A DNA stretch of 64,000 nt from Flavobacterium sp. SUN052 (GTDB lineage: Bacteria; Bacteroidota; Bacteroidia; Flavobacteriales; Flavobacteriaceae): contig NZ_JAPQNS010000012.1 in NCBI RefSeq assembly GCF_028867935.1, positions 1-64,000 of the forward strand, given 5' to 3'. Both the position numbers and the translations under genes were made by a program. The notes under the pieces are model-generated. The model ran no database searches, was not told the origin of the DNA, and saw nothing but the letters and a program-made list of their open reading frames with translations. Shown here piece by piece: positions 56,447-64,000 of this stretch (position 1 is the first letter of the stretch; every line of letters begins with the position of its first letter).

Positions 56447-56462
56447 AAGCTGTTAACAGCTT
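56447..56462. repeat. 16-bp perfect palindrome
   Basis: AAGCTGTTAACAGCTT, a perfect self-complementary 16-mer, 2 nt past the rpmB stop, next to the long inverted repeat. Function unknown; it resembles a dimeric-protein binding site. Confidence 0.55.
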
Positions 56463-56464
56463 TA

Positions 56465-56725
56465 TTATCTTGGCGATACAACGATACGACCCGACAATGT
56501 GCCGCGCTCAGCAGCTTTCAGTAAGGTTGCTTCGATACCGTTTTTATTGATCGTCTTGATAGCAGAAGTGGCCACTTTCATTGTGATCCACTCACCTGTT
56601 GATTCCAGGAAGAAACGCTTCTTCTGGAGGTTCGGAAAGAATTTACGCTTCGTTTTATTGTTAGCGTGCGAGACGTTATTTCCCGAGCGCGTCCGCTTTC
56701 CTGTTAATTGACAAACTCTGGCCAT
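56465..56725 (-). CDS. rpmB: 50S ribosomal protein L28
   Basis: An 86-residue basic ribosomal protein. MARVCQLTGKRTRSGNNVSH at ATG 56725 is the standard N-terminus; the longer frame from 56755 has 10 extra codons that overlap the promoter box. The C-terminal half (TGEWITMKVATSAIKTINKNG) is typical. It is transcribed alone from the promoter at 56753-56783. Confidence 0.96.
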   Translation of the reverse strand: MARVCQLTGKRTRSGNNVSHANNKTKRKFFPNLQKKRFFLESTGEWITMKVATSAIKTINKNGIEATLLKAAERGTLSGRIVVSPR

Positions 56726-56752
56726 GACCGTGCGATTTTCCTTTTGAGGGCG

Positions 56753-56783
56753 CAAAATTGGTGAATTATCTGGTAATCTGCAA
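56753..56783 (-). promoter_or_regulatory. promoter of rpmB: TTG-N20-CAATTTTG
   Basis: On the minus strand a TTG (56781-56783) is followed after exactly 20 nt by CAATTTTG (56753-56760), the full Bacteroidetes -33/-7 pair with one mismatch. It gives a leader of about 20 nt. The TTG lies 2 nt from the stop codon of the upstream DUF5522 gene. Confidence 0.65.
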
Positions 56784-56784
56784 C

Positions 56785-56955
56785 CTACTTCTCTACTTTT
56801 TTATAACCGAAAGGGCAATGACGGCATCCATTCTTGCAACAATAGCCTCTTTTGAGGTGATACGCACCCGTAAATACCAAGAATCCTTCATCAGTAAAAT
56901 AGTAATCATCATCATCCAGACCTTCTATTTTTCGTTTCTTAGGGTGGGGATTCAT
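56785..56955 (-). CDS. DUF5522 small cysteine-rich protein
   Basis: A 56-residue protein, below usual ORF cut-offs. From ATG 56955 it reads MNPHPKKRKIEGLDDDDYYF, then FTGAYHLKRGYCCKNGCRHC and PFGYKKVEK. The CC-x3-C-x2-C cluster at the end of a YHLKRGYCC motif is the hallmark of DUF5522 proteins, probably a metal-binding site. It is 59 nt upstream of rpmB on the same strand and may be co-transcribed. A CAATTTTG box lies 24 nt upstream of its start. Function unknown. Confidence 0.85.
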   Translation of the reverse strand: MNPHPKKRKIEGLDDDDYYFTDEGFLVFTGAYHLKRGYCCKNGCRHCPFGYKKVEK

Positions 56956-57072
56956 CAGTAATTGTTGGTTGCCAAAATTGGTGGTAATTTTGAAGGCAAC
57001 CCACTGTTTGGGCCGATAGTTATCAGAAGCGCGGTAAATAGTCGCTTTTTGATAATCTTTTAATCTTGAAAA
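56956..57072. other. divergent intergenic region of the DUF5522 and ornithine aminotransferase genes
   Basis: 117 nt between divergent genes. On the minus strand CAATTTTG serves the DUF5522 gene. Towards rocD I see only TTTGATAATCTTTTAATC as an A/T-rich possible promoter. No repeat structure. Confidence 0.35.
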
Positions 57073-58320
57073 ATGGAAACGACGCTCGCCATCTCGCTCT
57101 CACAACAAGTCATAGATCTGGAAGAACGCTATGGCGCTCATAATTATCATCCATTGCCAGTAGTGCTATCACGCGGTGAAGGTGTTTTTGTCTGGGACTT
57201 AGATGGTAAGCGCTACTTTGATTTCCTATCAGCCTATAGTGCTGTGAGTCAAGGCCATTGTCATCCGCGCATTGTGGGAGCAATGATTGAGCAGGCCCAA
57301 AGGCTCACTCTTACTTCGCGGGCGTTCTATAATGATCAGTTGGGGATATGCGAAAAATTCCTGTGTGAATTCTTTGGATACGACAAGGTACTGATGATGA
57401 ATGCGGGTGTTGAAGGGGGCGAAACAGCTCTGAAACTAACCCGGAAGTGGGCCTATAAAGTAAAGGGCGTCCCACAAAATCAGGCCAAGGTAGTGTTTGC
57501 TGAAGGCAATTTCTGGGGTCGCACTATTGCAGCTATTTCATCGTCGAACGATGCCAGCAGTACCAATGATTTTGGCCCCCTCCTACCTGGTTATCTGCAA
57601 GTTCCTTACAATGATCTGGCAGCCCTAGAAAGTTTGTTTAAAACTGACCCGACCATTGCAGGCTTTATGGTTGAGCCAATTCAGGGCGAAGCTGGTGTGG
57701 TTGTCCCCGACGAAGGCTACCTTCGGGGAGTGCGCGATCTCTGTACGCAATACAATGTTCTTTTCATTGCCGACGAAGTTCAAACCGGTATTGGCCGGAC
57801 GGGTCGTCGCCTTGCCTGTGATCATGAGGATGTAAAACCCGACCTGCTCGTGCTGGGCAAAGCCTTATCAGGCGGCACCATGCCCGTATCAGCGGTGTTA
57901 GCCAGTAACGAGATCATGTTAACGCTAAAACCCGGCGAACATGGCTCTACCTACGGGGGCAACCCATTAGCTTGTGCCGTAACAGTAGCGGCTCTGCAAG
58001 TTGTTGAGGATGAGAAGTTGGCAGAAAACGCCGAGGCTATGGGGCAAATATTCCGCGATCGGATGAACGCCCTTCGGGATAAATCAGATCTTGTTACGTT
58101 GGTTCGTGGAAAAGGTCTAATCAATGCTATTGTAATTGCCTCACGACCTGAATTTGGCGAACAAACAGCCTGGGAGCTTTGCCTGCGTTTCAGCGACAAT
58201 GGGCTGCTTTGCAAACCCACCCACGGCGACAAAATCCGGTTTGCTCCACCGCTTGTTATTACCGAAGAACAGATGCACGAAGCCTGTGATATAATTGAGC
58301 AAACGGTGCTGGCTTTTTAA
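57073..58320 (+). CDS. rocD: ornithine aminotransferase
   Basis: A PLP-dependent class III aminotransferase of 415 residues converting ornithine and 2-oxoglutarate to glutamate semialdehyde and glutamate. Seen: [74 protein letters not shown] and [19 protein letters not shown] with the PLP lysine K263. These are the hallmarks of ornithine rather than acetylornithine aminotransferase. It is followed by tRNA-Gly. Complete. Confidence 0.93.
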   Translation: METTLAISLSQQVIDLEERYGAHNYHPLPVVLSRGEGVFVWDLDGKRYFDFLSAYSAVSQGHCHPRIVGAMIEQAQRLTLTSRAFYNDQLGICEKFLCEFFGYDKVLMMNAGVEGGETALKLTRKWAYKVKGVPQNQAKVVFAEGNFWGRTIAAISSSNDASSTNDFGPLLPGYLQVPYNDLAALESLFKTDPTIAGFMVEPIQGEAGVVVPDEGYLRGVRDLCTQYNVLFIADEVQTGIGRTGRRLACDHEDVKPDLLVLGKALSGGTMPVSAVLASNEIMLTLKPGEHGSTYGGNPLACAVTVAALQVVEDEKLAENAEAMGQIFRDRMNALRDKSDLVTLVRGKGLINAIVIASRPEFGEQTAWELCLRFSDNGLLCKPTHGDKIRFAPPLVITEEQMHEACDIIEQTVLAF

Positions 58321-58330
58321 GGTTTCAAGC

Positions 58331-58361
58331 TTGACATTGCCGGAAACGGATTGCATTTTTG
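58331..58361 (+). promoter_or_regulatory. promoter of tRNA-Gly: TTG-N20-CATTTTTG
   Basis: TTG (58331-58333), then 20 nt, then CATTTTTG (58354-58361), one base off TAnnTTTG. The end of the box lies 9 nt before the mature tRNA, the expected position. Confidence 0.75.
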
Positions 58362-58370
58362 TAACCCCAA

Positions 58371-58443
58371 GCGGGAGTAGCTCAGTCGGTAGAGCGGCAG
58401 CTTCCCAAGCTGCAGGCCGTGGGTTCGAGACCCATTTCCCGCT
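58371..58443 (+). tRNA. tRNA-Gly (anticodon CCC)
   Basis: A full cloverleaf: acceptor GCGGGAG pairs with TTCCCGC (58436-58442), the D-arm is GCTCAGTCGGTAGAGC, the anticodon stem is GCAGC/GCTGC with loop TTCCCAA (anticodon CCC, reads GGG), and the T-arm is GTGGG-TTCGAGA-CCCAT. 73 nt with discriminator T; CCA is not encoded. Own promoter upstream and terminator at 58455-58487. Confidence 0.95.
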
Positions 58444-58454
58444 CATTTACAATC

Positions 58455-58487
58455 AGCCAATTAGACCCAAGTCTGATTGGCTTTTTT
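58455..58487 (+). terminator. terminator after tRNA-Gly
   Basis: AGCCAATTAGAC (58455-58466) pairs with GTCTGATTGGCT (58471-58482) through a 4-nt loop, with one G-U pair, followed by T6. Confidence 0.88.
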
Positions 58488-58542
58488 GCTTTTGACTACA
58501 ACCTTAGATTCAACAGCTAACACCTTTCCTAACATTCCCCCT

Positions 58543-58550
58543 TACTTTTG
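58543..58550 (+). promoter_or_regulatory. -7 box (TACTTTTG) abutting the SDR start
   Basis: An exact TAnnTTTG match, 4 nt before the ATG at 58555. Transcription would start about at the ATG. Confidence 0.6.
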
Positions 58551-58554
58551 CCGC

Positions 58555-59259
58555 ATGAGCATTCAGAACAAAACCATTGTCATTTCCGGTGCCTCTCGGG
58601 GCATTGGCCGAGCTACGGCTCTACTGCTGGCCCAAAACGGTGCAAATGTTGTAGCTACCGCTCGTAACGCCGACGAACTCAAATCCCTTGAAGCTGAACA
58701 TACCAATATTGTGGGCGTTCCTGGCGATGTGGCCAGCGAAACCGACATGGCCACTGTGGTTCAGACCGCTCTTAATCGTTTTGGGAGTATTGATGTGGTA
58801 ATAAATAATGCAGGATACGGTGTATTCAAAAATGTGGAAGAACTCACCGTTGCCGAGTGGGATGGCGTGATGTCAACCAATGCTAAAGGCACATTCGTAC
58901 TTACGAAAGCGGCCCTGCCCACACTCAAAGCGCAAGGATCTGGTCATGTGGTGGTGGTTGCCTCAGATGTAGCCAAGCGGACCTTTGCCGGCGGATCGCT
59001 CTATACAGCGAGCAAGTACGCCCAGGAAGCCTTTATGGGCGCCTTGCGGAAAGAGGTTCGTCCTTTCGGCATCAAAGTGACAGGTGTTTACTCGGGACTG
59101 GTCGATTCTCATTTCCATGCGAAAGGGCACGGCCACGAAACGTCTAAAAATTGGCTGCAAAATGAAGACATGGCTGAGTCGATGCTATTTATTGTGAGCC
59201 GCCCAGCCCATGTAGTCATTGATGAGTTTATGGTGCATCCGCTGGAGCAGGAATACTAA
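58555..59259 (+). CDS. short-chain dehydrogenase/reductase
   Basis: A Rossmann-fold NAD(P)-dependent oxidoreductase of about 234 residues. Cofactor loop SGASRGIGRATAL at residues 11-23, NNAGYGVFKNVEEL, and the active-site Ser-Tyr-Lys (VVASDVAKR, SLYTASKYAQEA). Substrate unknown. The ATG at 58555 gives MSIQNKTIVISGASRG, the family's usual beginning, and follows the promoter box; the 26 codons upstream are leader sequence. Confidence 0.9.
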   Translation: MSIQNKTIVISGASRGIGRATALLLAQNGANVVATARNADELKSLEAEHTNIVGVPGDVASETDMATVVQTALNRFGSIDVVINNAGYGVFKNVEELTVAEWDGVMSTNAKGTFVLTKAALPTLKAQGSGHVVVVASDVAKRTFAGGSLYTASKYAQEAFMGALRKEVRPFGIKVTGVYSGLVDSHFHAKGHGHETSKNWLQNEDMAESMLFIVSRPAHVVIDEFMVHPLEQEY

Positions 59260-59281
59260 AACCGGCCCATTCAGTTTCTAC

Positions 59282-59312
59282 AAACCGGCTCATTTTAATG
59301 GTCCGGTTTTTT
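59282..59312 (+). terminator. terminator after the SDR gene
   Basis: AAACCGG (59282-59288) pairs with CCGGTTT (59303-59309), followed by TTT and TCT. A second AACCGG copy (59260-59265) could form an alternative stem. Confidence 0.65.
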
Positions 59313-59313
59313 C

Positions 59314-59321
59314 TACTTTTG
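59314..59321 (+). promoter_or_regulatory. -7 box (TACTTTTG) for the PaiB-like gene
   Basis: An exact TAnnTTTG match directly after the preceding terminator, 24 nt before the ATG at 59346. Confidence 0.58.
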
Positions 59322-59345
59322 GGGCACAATTTATGATGCTCCACC

Positions 59346-59957
59346 ATGTACATTAATAAAAATAACCGACATGAAAATCCAGATGAGATTCTGGCATTTG
59401 TGCGTCAGAACGGCTTTGGCATAATCGTTAGTCAGGTTGATGGGCGGCCATGGGCTACGCATATCCCCCTGATGCTTAGCCATAACGCCAAAGGTCAACC
59501 CATTTTATTAGGTCACGTAGCCCGAGCGAACACACAGTGGAAAGAGATCGAAGGCCAAGAGATTATGGTGATCTTCTCAGGGCCGCACGCCTACATTTCG
59601 TCATCCTGGTACGATCATGAAAACGTACCCACCTGGAACTACACCGCTGTTCATGCATATGGTCGGGCTCGGCTTATTGAAGGCGATGAACTAGTTCAGG
59701 CACTGACCGAACTAACTGACCATTACGAACAGCACTCTAAATACCCCGTTTCAGTCTCGGGAATGTCACCCGGGTTTTTCAACAGCCAGCTACGGGGTCT
59801 AGTAGGGTTTGAAATTACCGTAACGGAGTTTCAGGCCGTGCGAAAGCTGTCACAAAATCGCGATGACTATAATCACAACCAGATTATCAACGAGCTTGAA
59901 AAGCGCGGAGACGCTCAATCAGTGGCGATTGCGAACGAAATGAAAACCAGAAAATAA
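59346..59957 (+). CDS. FMN-binding negative transcriptional regulator (PaiB family)
   Basis: A 203-residue split-barrel flavin-binding protein. The start MYINKNNRHENPDEILAFVR and the core DGRPWATHIPLML, HVARANTQW and WYDHENVPTWNYTAVHAYG are diagnostic of the PaiB family, which represses sporulation/protease genes in Bacillus. The DNA-binding role in Bacteroidota is not proven. One base separates it from the next gene, which is another flavin-binding protein, so they are co-transcribed. Confidence 0.9.
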   Translation: MYINKNNRHENPDEILAFVRQNGFGIIVSQVDGRPWATHIPLMLSHNAKGQPILLGHVARANTQWKEIEGQEIMVIFSGPHAYISSSWYDHENVPTWNYTAVHAYGRARLIEGDELVQALTELTDHYEQHSKYPVSVSGMSPGFFNSQLRGLVGFEITVTEFQAVRKLSQNRDDYNHNQIINELEKRGDAQSVAIANEMKTRK

Positions 59958-59958
59958 C

Positions 59959-60600
59959 ATGAAGCCAACCTCCCGTACTGAAATCACACGCCTGGCCAAA
60001 CGCGGCCATCACGATACCGAAACGATATACCCGATCTTGGATGAGGGCTTGGTTTGCCATGTGAGCTACCAACTTGACGGGCAGCCCTTTATGATTCCCA
60101 CCGCTTATTGCCGTGTTGACGACACGGTTTACATTCATGGCTCAGTAGGCAGTCACTTTTTCCGCGAACTGGCCAAAGGAATTCCCGTTTGTATTGCTGT
60201 CACCCACGTCGACGGCCTCGTGATGGCGCGGTCGGCGTTTCACCACTCGGTCAATTATCGGTCGGTGATTTTATTCGGTCAAACGCGTTTTGTAGATGAC
60301 GCTGATGAACGCTGGCTGGCTCTCGAACGCATTACCGAGCATCTGGTACCGGGACGGTGGAACGATACCCGTCAGCCCAACGCCAGCGAAATGAAGAAAA
60401 CAATGGTGCTGGCAATCAAGATAGAAGAAGCGTCGGCTAAAGTCCGCACAGGCAACGTTGGCGACGATCCCGAGGATATGGACTTACCACACTGGGCGGG
60501 CGTATTACCCATTAGCCTACACTATGGCAAACCCCACCAGGACCCCGTGCAGCAAGGGAGAATTGCTGTCCCAGAGTATGTTACGGGTTATAAAAGGTGA
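59959..60600 (+). CDS. pyridoxamine 5'-phosphate oxidase-like (NimA-type) flavoprotein
   Basis: A 213-residue split-barrel protein with an N-terminal helix (KPTSRTEITRLAKRGHHDTE), GQPFMIPTAYCRVDDTVYI, MARSAFHHSVNYRSVILFG, and an SVGSHFF region, resembling nitroimidazole-resistance/FMN-binding family proteins. It may bind FMN or haem. It begins 2 nt after the PaiB-like stop. Substrate unknown. Confidence 0.87.
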   Translation: MKPTSRTEITRLAKRGHHDTETIYPILDEGLVCHVSYQLDGQPFMIPTAYCRVDDTVYIHGSVGSHFFRELAKGIPVCIAVTHVDGLVMARSAFHHSVNYRSVILFGQTRFVDDADERWLALERITEHLVPGRWNDTRQPNASEMKKTMVLAIKIEEASAKVRTGNVGDDPEDMDLPHWAGVLPISLHYGKPHQDPVQQGRIAVPEYVTGYKR

Positions 60601-60652
60601 AAGAGCGAAAGAGCGGCTGTCGCATATATCGCTCTTCCGCTCTTTCGCTATC
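60598..60652. repeat. intergenic inverted repeat, GAGCGAAA family (second copy)
   Basis: AGCGAAAGAGCGG (60604-60616) is perfectly inverted at 60637-60649 (13 bp). The unit GAAAGAGCG matches the accB-accC repeat at 18294-18409. It overlaps the stop codon of the flavoprotein gene and lies before the convergent aldo/keto reductase. Confidence 0.75.
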
Positions 60653-60674
60653 TCCAATGCGTCGGACCGTCACC

Positions 60675-61646
60675 CTATTGACTCCACTCAGTTGGGGTTC
60701 GGTCCCAACGGTGACCCTTCAATTCCTTAAGCAATTCGGGTGATAATCCCTGTCCATCGCTGCTGGCACAATTGGCCTCTACATTACGAAGTTGACGCAT
60801 ACCAGGGATTGTAGTGGCAACGTCGGGGTTACTCAGAATGAACCGGAGTGCCATTTCGGGCATCGTCATTCCCGCCGGAATTAGCGGTTTGAGCGCTTCG
60901 GCGTGGTCAACGCTGGAGTTGAGGTTTTCGGGAACGAAGTACGTCGAGCGCCAGTCTTCCGCAGGAAACGTTGTTTCTTTAGTAAGCGTACCAGTCAACG
61001 TCCCCTCATCAAAGGGAACACGGGCAATCACGCCAACCCCCATTTCACGGCAGAGTGGAAACAGATTGTCTTCGGGGGCCTGATCAAAAATATTGTAGAT
61101 AACCTGGACCCCATCGATAAGCCCCGTACGAATCGTATTCAGGCAATTATCCGGCTCCCAACGATTTACGGATACTCCCCAGGCCCGAACTTTACCGTCC
61201 TTTGTCAGTTTCTGAATCGCTTCTTTCCATTCGTCACGCTCAGCCCAGGCATCTTCCCAAACGTGAAATTGCTGTAAATCAATTGTCTCAACCCCAAGAT
61301 TTTTCAGACTCTTTTCGGTGTATTCTACGATATAATCAGCGGGAAAAACATCGTCAATGGAGAAATCAGGCTTTGATGGCCACTTCCGGTTTTTGGGCGG
61401 AATTTTGGTGGCGGCAATCAGGTTTTTCTCCGCATACCGCTTCAGTAGGCCACCCAAAATGGTTTCGCTCAGTCCCTCGCCATAGCCCCATGCCGTGTCG
61501 AAAAAGTTGCAACCCAGTTCTACTGAGCGATCAAGTGCCTGATTAACGGTATCAATTTCAGAGCCTGTCCAGCCTGCAAGGCCCCACATGCCGTAGCCAA
61601 TCTCAGAAATTTGCCAGCCTGTACGGCCAAAAGTTCTATACTTCAT
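60675..61646 (-). CDS. aldo/keto reductase
   Basis: A TIM-barrel NADPH-dependent reductase of 323 residues. Start MKYRTFGRTGWQISEIGYGM; the catalytic Asp and Tyr lie in FFDTAWGYGEGLSE, the Lys in LIAATKIPP, and the His in LQQFHVWED. NADPH-binding residues sit near the C-terminus (VATTIPGMRQLRNVEAN). The precise substrate is unknown. Convergent with the flavoprotein gene and divergent from the ABM monooxygenase. Confidence 0.9.
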   Translation of the reverse strand: MKYRTFGRTGWQISEIGYGMWGLAGWTGSEIDTVNQALDRSVELGCNFFDTAWGYGEGLSETILGGLLKRYAEKNLIAATKIPPKNRKWPSKPDFSIDDVFPADYIVEYTEKSLKNLGVETIDLQQFHVWEDAWAERDEWKEAIQKLTKDGKVRAWGVSVNRWEPDNCLNTIRTGLIDGVQVIYNIFDQAPEDNLFPLCREMGVGVIARVPFDEGTLTGTLTKETTFPAEDWRSTYFVPENLNSSVDHAEALKPLIPAGMTMPEMALRFILSNPDVATTIPGMRQLRNVEANCASSDGQGLSPELLKELKGHRWDRTPTEWSQ

Positions 61647-61712
61647 AAAGTGTTTGCGTATTGTTGGTCAATAGCCAGATAAGGGCTTCTTTTACAAAAT
61701 TCTACCTTTATT

Positions 61713-62009
61713 ATGCTTGTTCGTATTGTCCGTATGACGTTTCAGGAAGACAAACTAGATGCCTTCCAGCAAATTTTCGACAAGTCCAAAGCTCATATTA
61801 GGGCATTTCCGGGTTGCCAGCACCTCGAACTCCTGAAGGACCTCGACAACCCCAACGTTCGAATGACTTATAGCCATTGGGATGACCCCGATGCGCTGGA
61901 AAACTACCGTCAAAGTGATTTGTTTCGAACAACCTGGGCAGCTACCAAAAGCCTGTTTGCCGACAGGCCCGTAGCTTTTTCAGCAGGACAGCTAGAGATA
62001 TTGATTTGA
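61713..62009 (+). CDS. antibiotic-biosynthesis-monooxygenase (ABM)-domain protein
   Basis: A 98-residue ferredoxin-like protein of the ABM/quinol-monooxygenase family: MLVRIVRMTFQEDKLDAF, FPGCQHLELLKDLDNPN, SHWDDPDALENYRQSDLF. The central W is conserved. Likely a dimeric small oxygenase or aldehyde/quinone reductase partner. A TACCTTTA box lies 2 nt before the ATG, again suggesting a leaderless message. Confidence 0.85.
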   Translation: MLVRIVRMTFQEDKLDAFQQIFDKSKAHIRAFPGCQHLELLKDLDNPNVRMTYSHWDDPDALENYRQSDLFRTTWAATKSLFADRPVAFSAGQLEILI

Positions 62010-62035
62010 CACTACTTGAACTAATTGCCTTTTAG

Positions 62036-62068
62036 TTGCCGGTTACGTTCGATCAATCCCTACCTTTG
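62036..62068 (+). promoter_or_regulatory. promoter of the serB-serA fusion gene
   Basis: TTG (62036-62038) and the exact -7 box TACCTTTG (62061-62068), spaced 22 nt, slightly longer than the ideal 19-21. It gives a leader of about 75 nt. Confidence 0.55.
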
Positions 62069-62146
62069 CGGCAAGTCAACAAGCTAAGAACATACCGAAA
62101 CCATCGAGTCGCCAACGGCTGCTTGTGACAATAGAACCTTGTTCTC

Positions 62147-64000
62147 ATGCTAACAAAACCACTTGAACAGACGTACTTCATTATCGATTTCGACAGTACG
62201 TTTACCAAAGTAGAAGCCCTCGATGTACTGGGCGAAATCTCATTAGCCGGACGGCTCGACCGCGACGATGTGCTTTCTCAAATCCGTACGATTACGGATC
62301 GGGGCATGGCGGGCGAATTATCCCTGGCACAATCCCTCGAACAGCGGCTTACGCTACTCAATGCTCACCGCGACCACCTGCCCGCGCTCGTGGAAACGCT
62401 TATGACCAAAGTTTCCGACTCGTTTCAGCGCAACCACGCGTTTCTGGCCGAAAACGCCGATCATATTTATATCGTGTCGAGTGGATTCAAGGAATTCATT
62501 GTACCTATTGTAACCTCGCTGGGTATCAGGGAAAGCCATGTTTTTGCGAACACGTTTGAATACGACGAGCAAGGCAACATTGTTGGATGCGACTGTGAGA
62601 ACCCCTTAGCGAGCGACAAAGGCAAAGTCAAACTCATGCGCGACCTTCAACTTGACGGCGATGTGTACGTGATTGGCGATGGCTACACTGACTACGAGAT
62701 TCGGGAATCGGGGCTGGCTAATAAATTTTACGCCTTTACCGAGAATGTTCTCCGGCCAAGCGTGGTTGCTATGGCAGACCATATCGCTCCTTCGCTGGAC
62801 GAGTTTTTATACGATAATCGTTTGAGCCGTAGCCAATCATACCCCAAAAGTCGCATTAAAGTCCTGTTGCTCGAAAACGTACACCCGGTAGCGGTGCATT
62901 TGTTTGAGCAGGAAGGATTTAGCGTTGAAATTCGCAAAGGAGCGTTAGACGAAGCTGAACTGGCCGAAGCCATTAAAGGTGTTCACATTTTAGGAATTCG
63001 CTCCAAAACGAACGTTACCCCCTATGTACTCGAACATGCTGACAAGCTGATGACTATTGGCGCGTTCTGCATCGGTACCAATCAAATTGATCTGACGGCC
63101 TGTTCGGAACGTGGTATTCCCGTTTTCAACGCGCCCTACAGCAATACCCGCTCAGTAGTTGAACTGGCCATTGGCGAGATCATCATGCTGATTCGTAACG
63201 TGGTGACCAAAAGCAACAAAATGCACTCGGGTAACTGGGACAAATCGGCAACGAATAGCTTTGAGGTGCGTGGTAAGAAACTTGGCCTGGTGGGTTACGG
63301 GAATATTGGTACGCAACTATCAGTAGTAGCTGAGGCTTTGGGTATGGAGGTGTATTTCTACGATGTGGTGGATAAACTGTCGCTCGGAAATGCACGGAAG
63401 TGTAAAACGCTTGATGATTTGCTGGCTGTTTCCGACATTATCAGCCTGCACACCGATGGCCGTAAAGAAAACAAAAACCTGATTGGTGCCCGCGAGTTTG
63501 GCCTGATGAAACAGGGCGTGATTTTCCTTAACCTCTCTCGTGGTCATATTGTAGACATTCCTGCTCTGGTAGATGCCATCAAGTCAGGTAAGGTCTATGG
63601 AACGGGCATCGACGTGTTTCCCTACGAGCCAAAAACCAACAACGAGGAGTTTATTAATGAGTTGCGCAACTTGCCCAATGTGATTTTAACTCCTCACATC
63701 GGCGGCAGCACCGAAGAAGCTCAGGCGAATATAGGCAGTTTTGTACCGGGTAAACTGCTCGAATACATTAACAACGGCAGCACTTACGGCTCGGTAAATT
63801 TCCCTGAACTGCAATTGCCCTTGCTAAAAGCTTCGCATCGGCTATTGCATATTCACCGGAATGTACCGGGGATTTTATCACAACTGAACCAGATTTTCGC
63901 CAAGCACCATATTAACATAAAAGGTCAGTACCTCAAAACCGATGAGAACATTGGCTACGTAATTACTGATATTGCCAAGGAATATGACGACGATGTTGTA
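62147..64000 (+). CDS. serA: fused phosphoserine phosphatase / D-3-phosphoglycerate dehydrogenase (3' end beyond window)
   Basis: An open frame of 618 codons from ATG 62147 to the window edge, with no stop in view. The N-terminal ~210 residues are a HAD phosphatase of the SerB type: nucleophile motif DFDST at 14-18, the serine motif in IYIVSSGFKEF, and GDGYTDYEI near residue 177. Then a D-2-hydroxyacid dehydrogenase: NAD loop LVGYGNIGTQL (~residue 380), LNLSRGHIVDIPAL, and PHIGGSTEEAQ with the catalytic His. An ACT domain begins near residue 565 (LHIHRNVPGILSQLN), as in serine-regulated SerA. One chain thus covers the first and last steps of serine synthesis, with SerC encoded elsewhere. Confidence 0.93.
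   Translation, partial: MLTKPLEQTYFIIDFDSTFTKVEALDVLGEISLAGRLDRDDVLSQIRTITDRGMAGELSLAQSLEQRLTLLNAHRDHLPALVETLMTKVSDSFQRNHAFLAENADHIYIVSSGFKEFIVPIVTSLGIRESHVFANTFEYDEQGNIVGCDCENPLASDKGKVKLMRDLQLDGDVYVIGDGYTDYEIRESGLANKFYAFTENVLRPSVVAMADHIAPSLDEFLYDNRLSRSQSYPKSRIKVLLLENVHPVAVHLFEQEGFSVEIRKGALDEAELAEAIKGVHILGIRSKTNVTPYVLEHADKLMTIGAFCIGTNQIDLTACSERGIPVFNAPYSNTRSVVELAIGEIIMLIRNVVTKSNKMHSGNWDKSATNSFEVRGKKLGLVGYGNIGTQLSVVAEALGMEVYFYDVVDKLSLGNARKCKTLDDLLAVSDIISLHTDGRKENKNLIGAREFGLMKQGVIFLNLSRGHIVDIPALVDAIKSGKVYGTGIDVFPYEPKTNNEEFINELRNLPNVILTPHIGGSTEEAQANIGSFVPGKLLEYINNGSTYGSVNFPELQLPLLKASHRLLHIHRNVPGILSQLNQIFAKHHINIKGQYLKTDENIGYVITDIAKEYDDDVV

Overview
The window looks like a chromosomal segment of a Bacteroidota bacterium of the order Cytophagales, close to Spirosoma or its relatives (inferred from gene content and style, not from a database search). 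The signs are: a Bacteroidetes-type promoter signature (TAnnTTTG -7 box) in front of many genes; a hybrid two-component/AraC regulator; DUF4159-MoxR-DUF58-BatA and ECF sigma/anti-sigma modules; Uma2 and Rpn nucleases; and a SerB-SerA fusion. Nearly all of it reads as ordinary core chromosome. I see no insertion sequence, prophage, rRNA operon or CRISPR array.

Layout. 1-5.1 kb: metH (minus) and a short Ppx/GppA phosphatase. 5.3-10.5 kb: a surface-sugar mini-cluster (GNAT-fold protein, DUF115/Maf-like protein, PseB, an Rpn-type nuclease, PseC). 10.6-12.9 kb: a DinB-like protein and a polytopic membrane protein. 12.9-19.8 kb: prfB with its programmed +1 frameshift, then the classical yceD-rpmF-plsX-fabH and efp-accB-accC blocks, linking translation and fatty-acid initiation. 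19.9-23.6 kb: three membrane glycosyltransferases. 23.6-26.0 kb: an acyl-CoA dehydrogenase paired with an APH-like kinase. 26.0-27.2 kb: Uma2 and a small unknown protein. 27.5-37.9 kb: an eight-gene co-directional cluster (DUF4159, MoxR ATPase, DUF58, BatA-like, DUF4175-like, membrane protein, M1 peptidase, membrane protein). 38.2-43.3 kb: a 7TM hybrid sensor kinase/AraC regulator and an MsbA-like ABC exporter (both minus). 43.5-47.0 kb and 51.3-53.6 kb: two ECF sigma modules with membrane-anchored partners. 47.1-50.7 kb: hemE, a second copy of the small unknown protein divergent from a WYL regulator, and purU. 53.7-58.3 kb: a cupin, tpiA, a tandem retropepsin/PDZ protein, rpmB, an overlooked DUF5522 gene and ornithine aminotransferase. 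58.4-64 kb: tRNA-Gly(CCC), an SDR, two FMN split-barrel proteins, an aldo/keto reductase, an ABM monooxygenase, and a SerB-SerA fusion running off the right edge.

The most interesting points are these. (1) Two paralogous small unknown proteins, about 21.5 kb apart, share a 52-bp upstream element with identical spacing and an AACGTAA-N5-TTACGTT operator; one copy is divergent from a WYL regulator, so this looks like a small undescribed regulon. (2) At least a dozen gene junctions carry long inverted repeats built of 6-8-nt units from several sequence families. They sit almost exactly between stop and start codons and extend naive ORFs upstream of the true starts. (3) A related palindromic pair lies in frame inside a membrane glycosyltransferase gene. 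(4) Several genes have the -7 box abutting the start codon, which predicts leaderless mRNAs.
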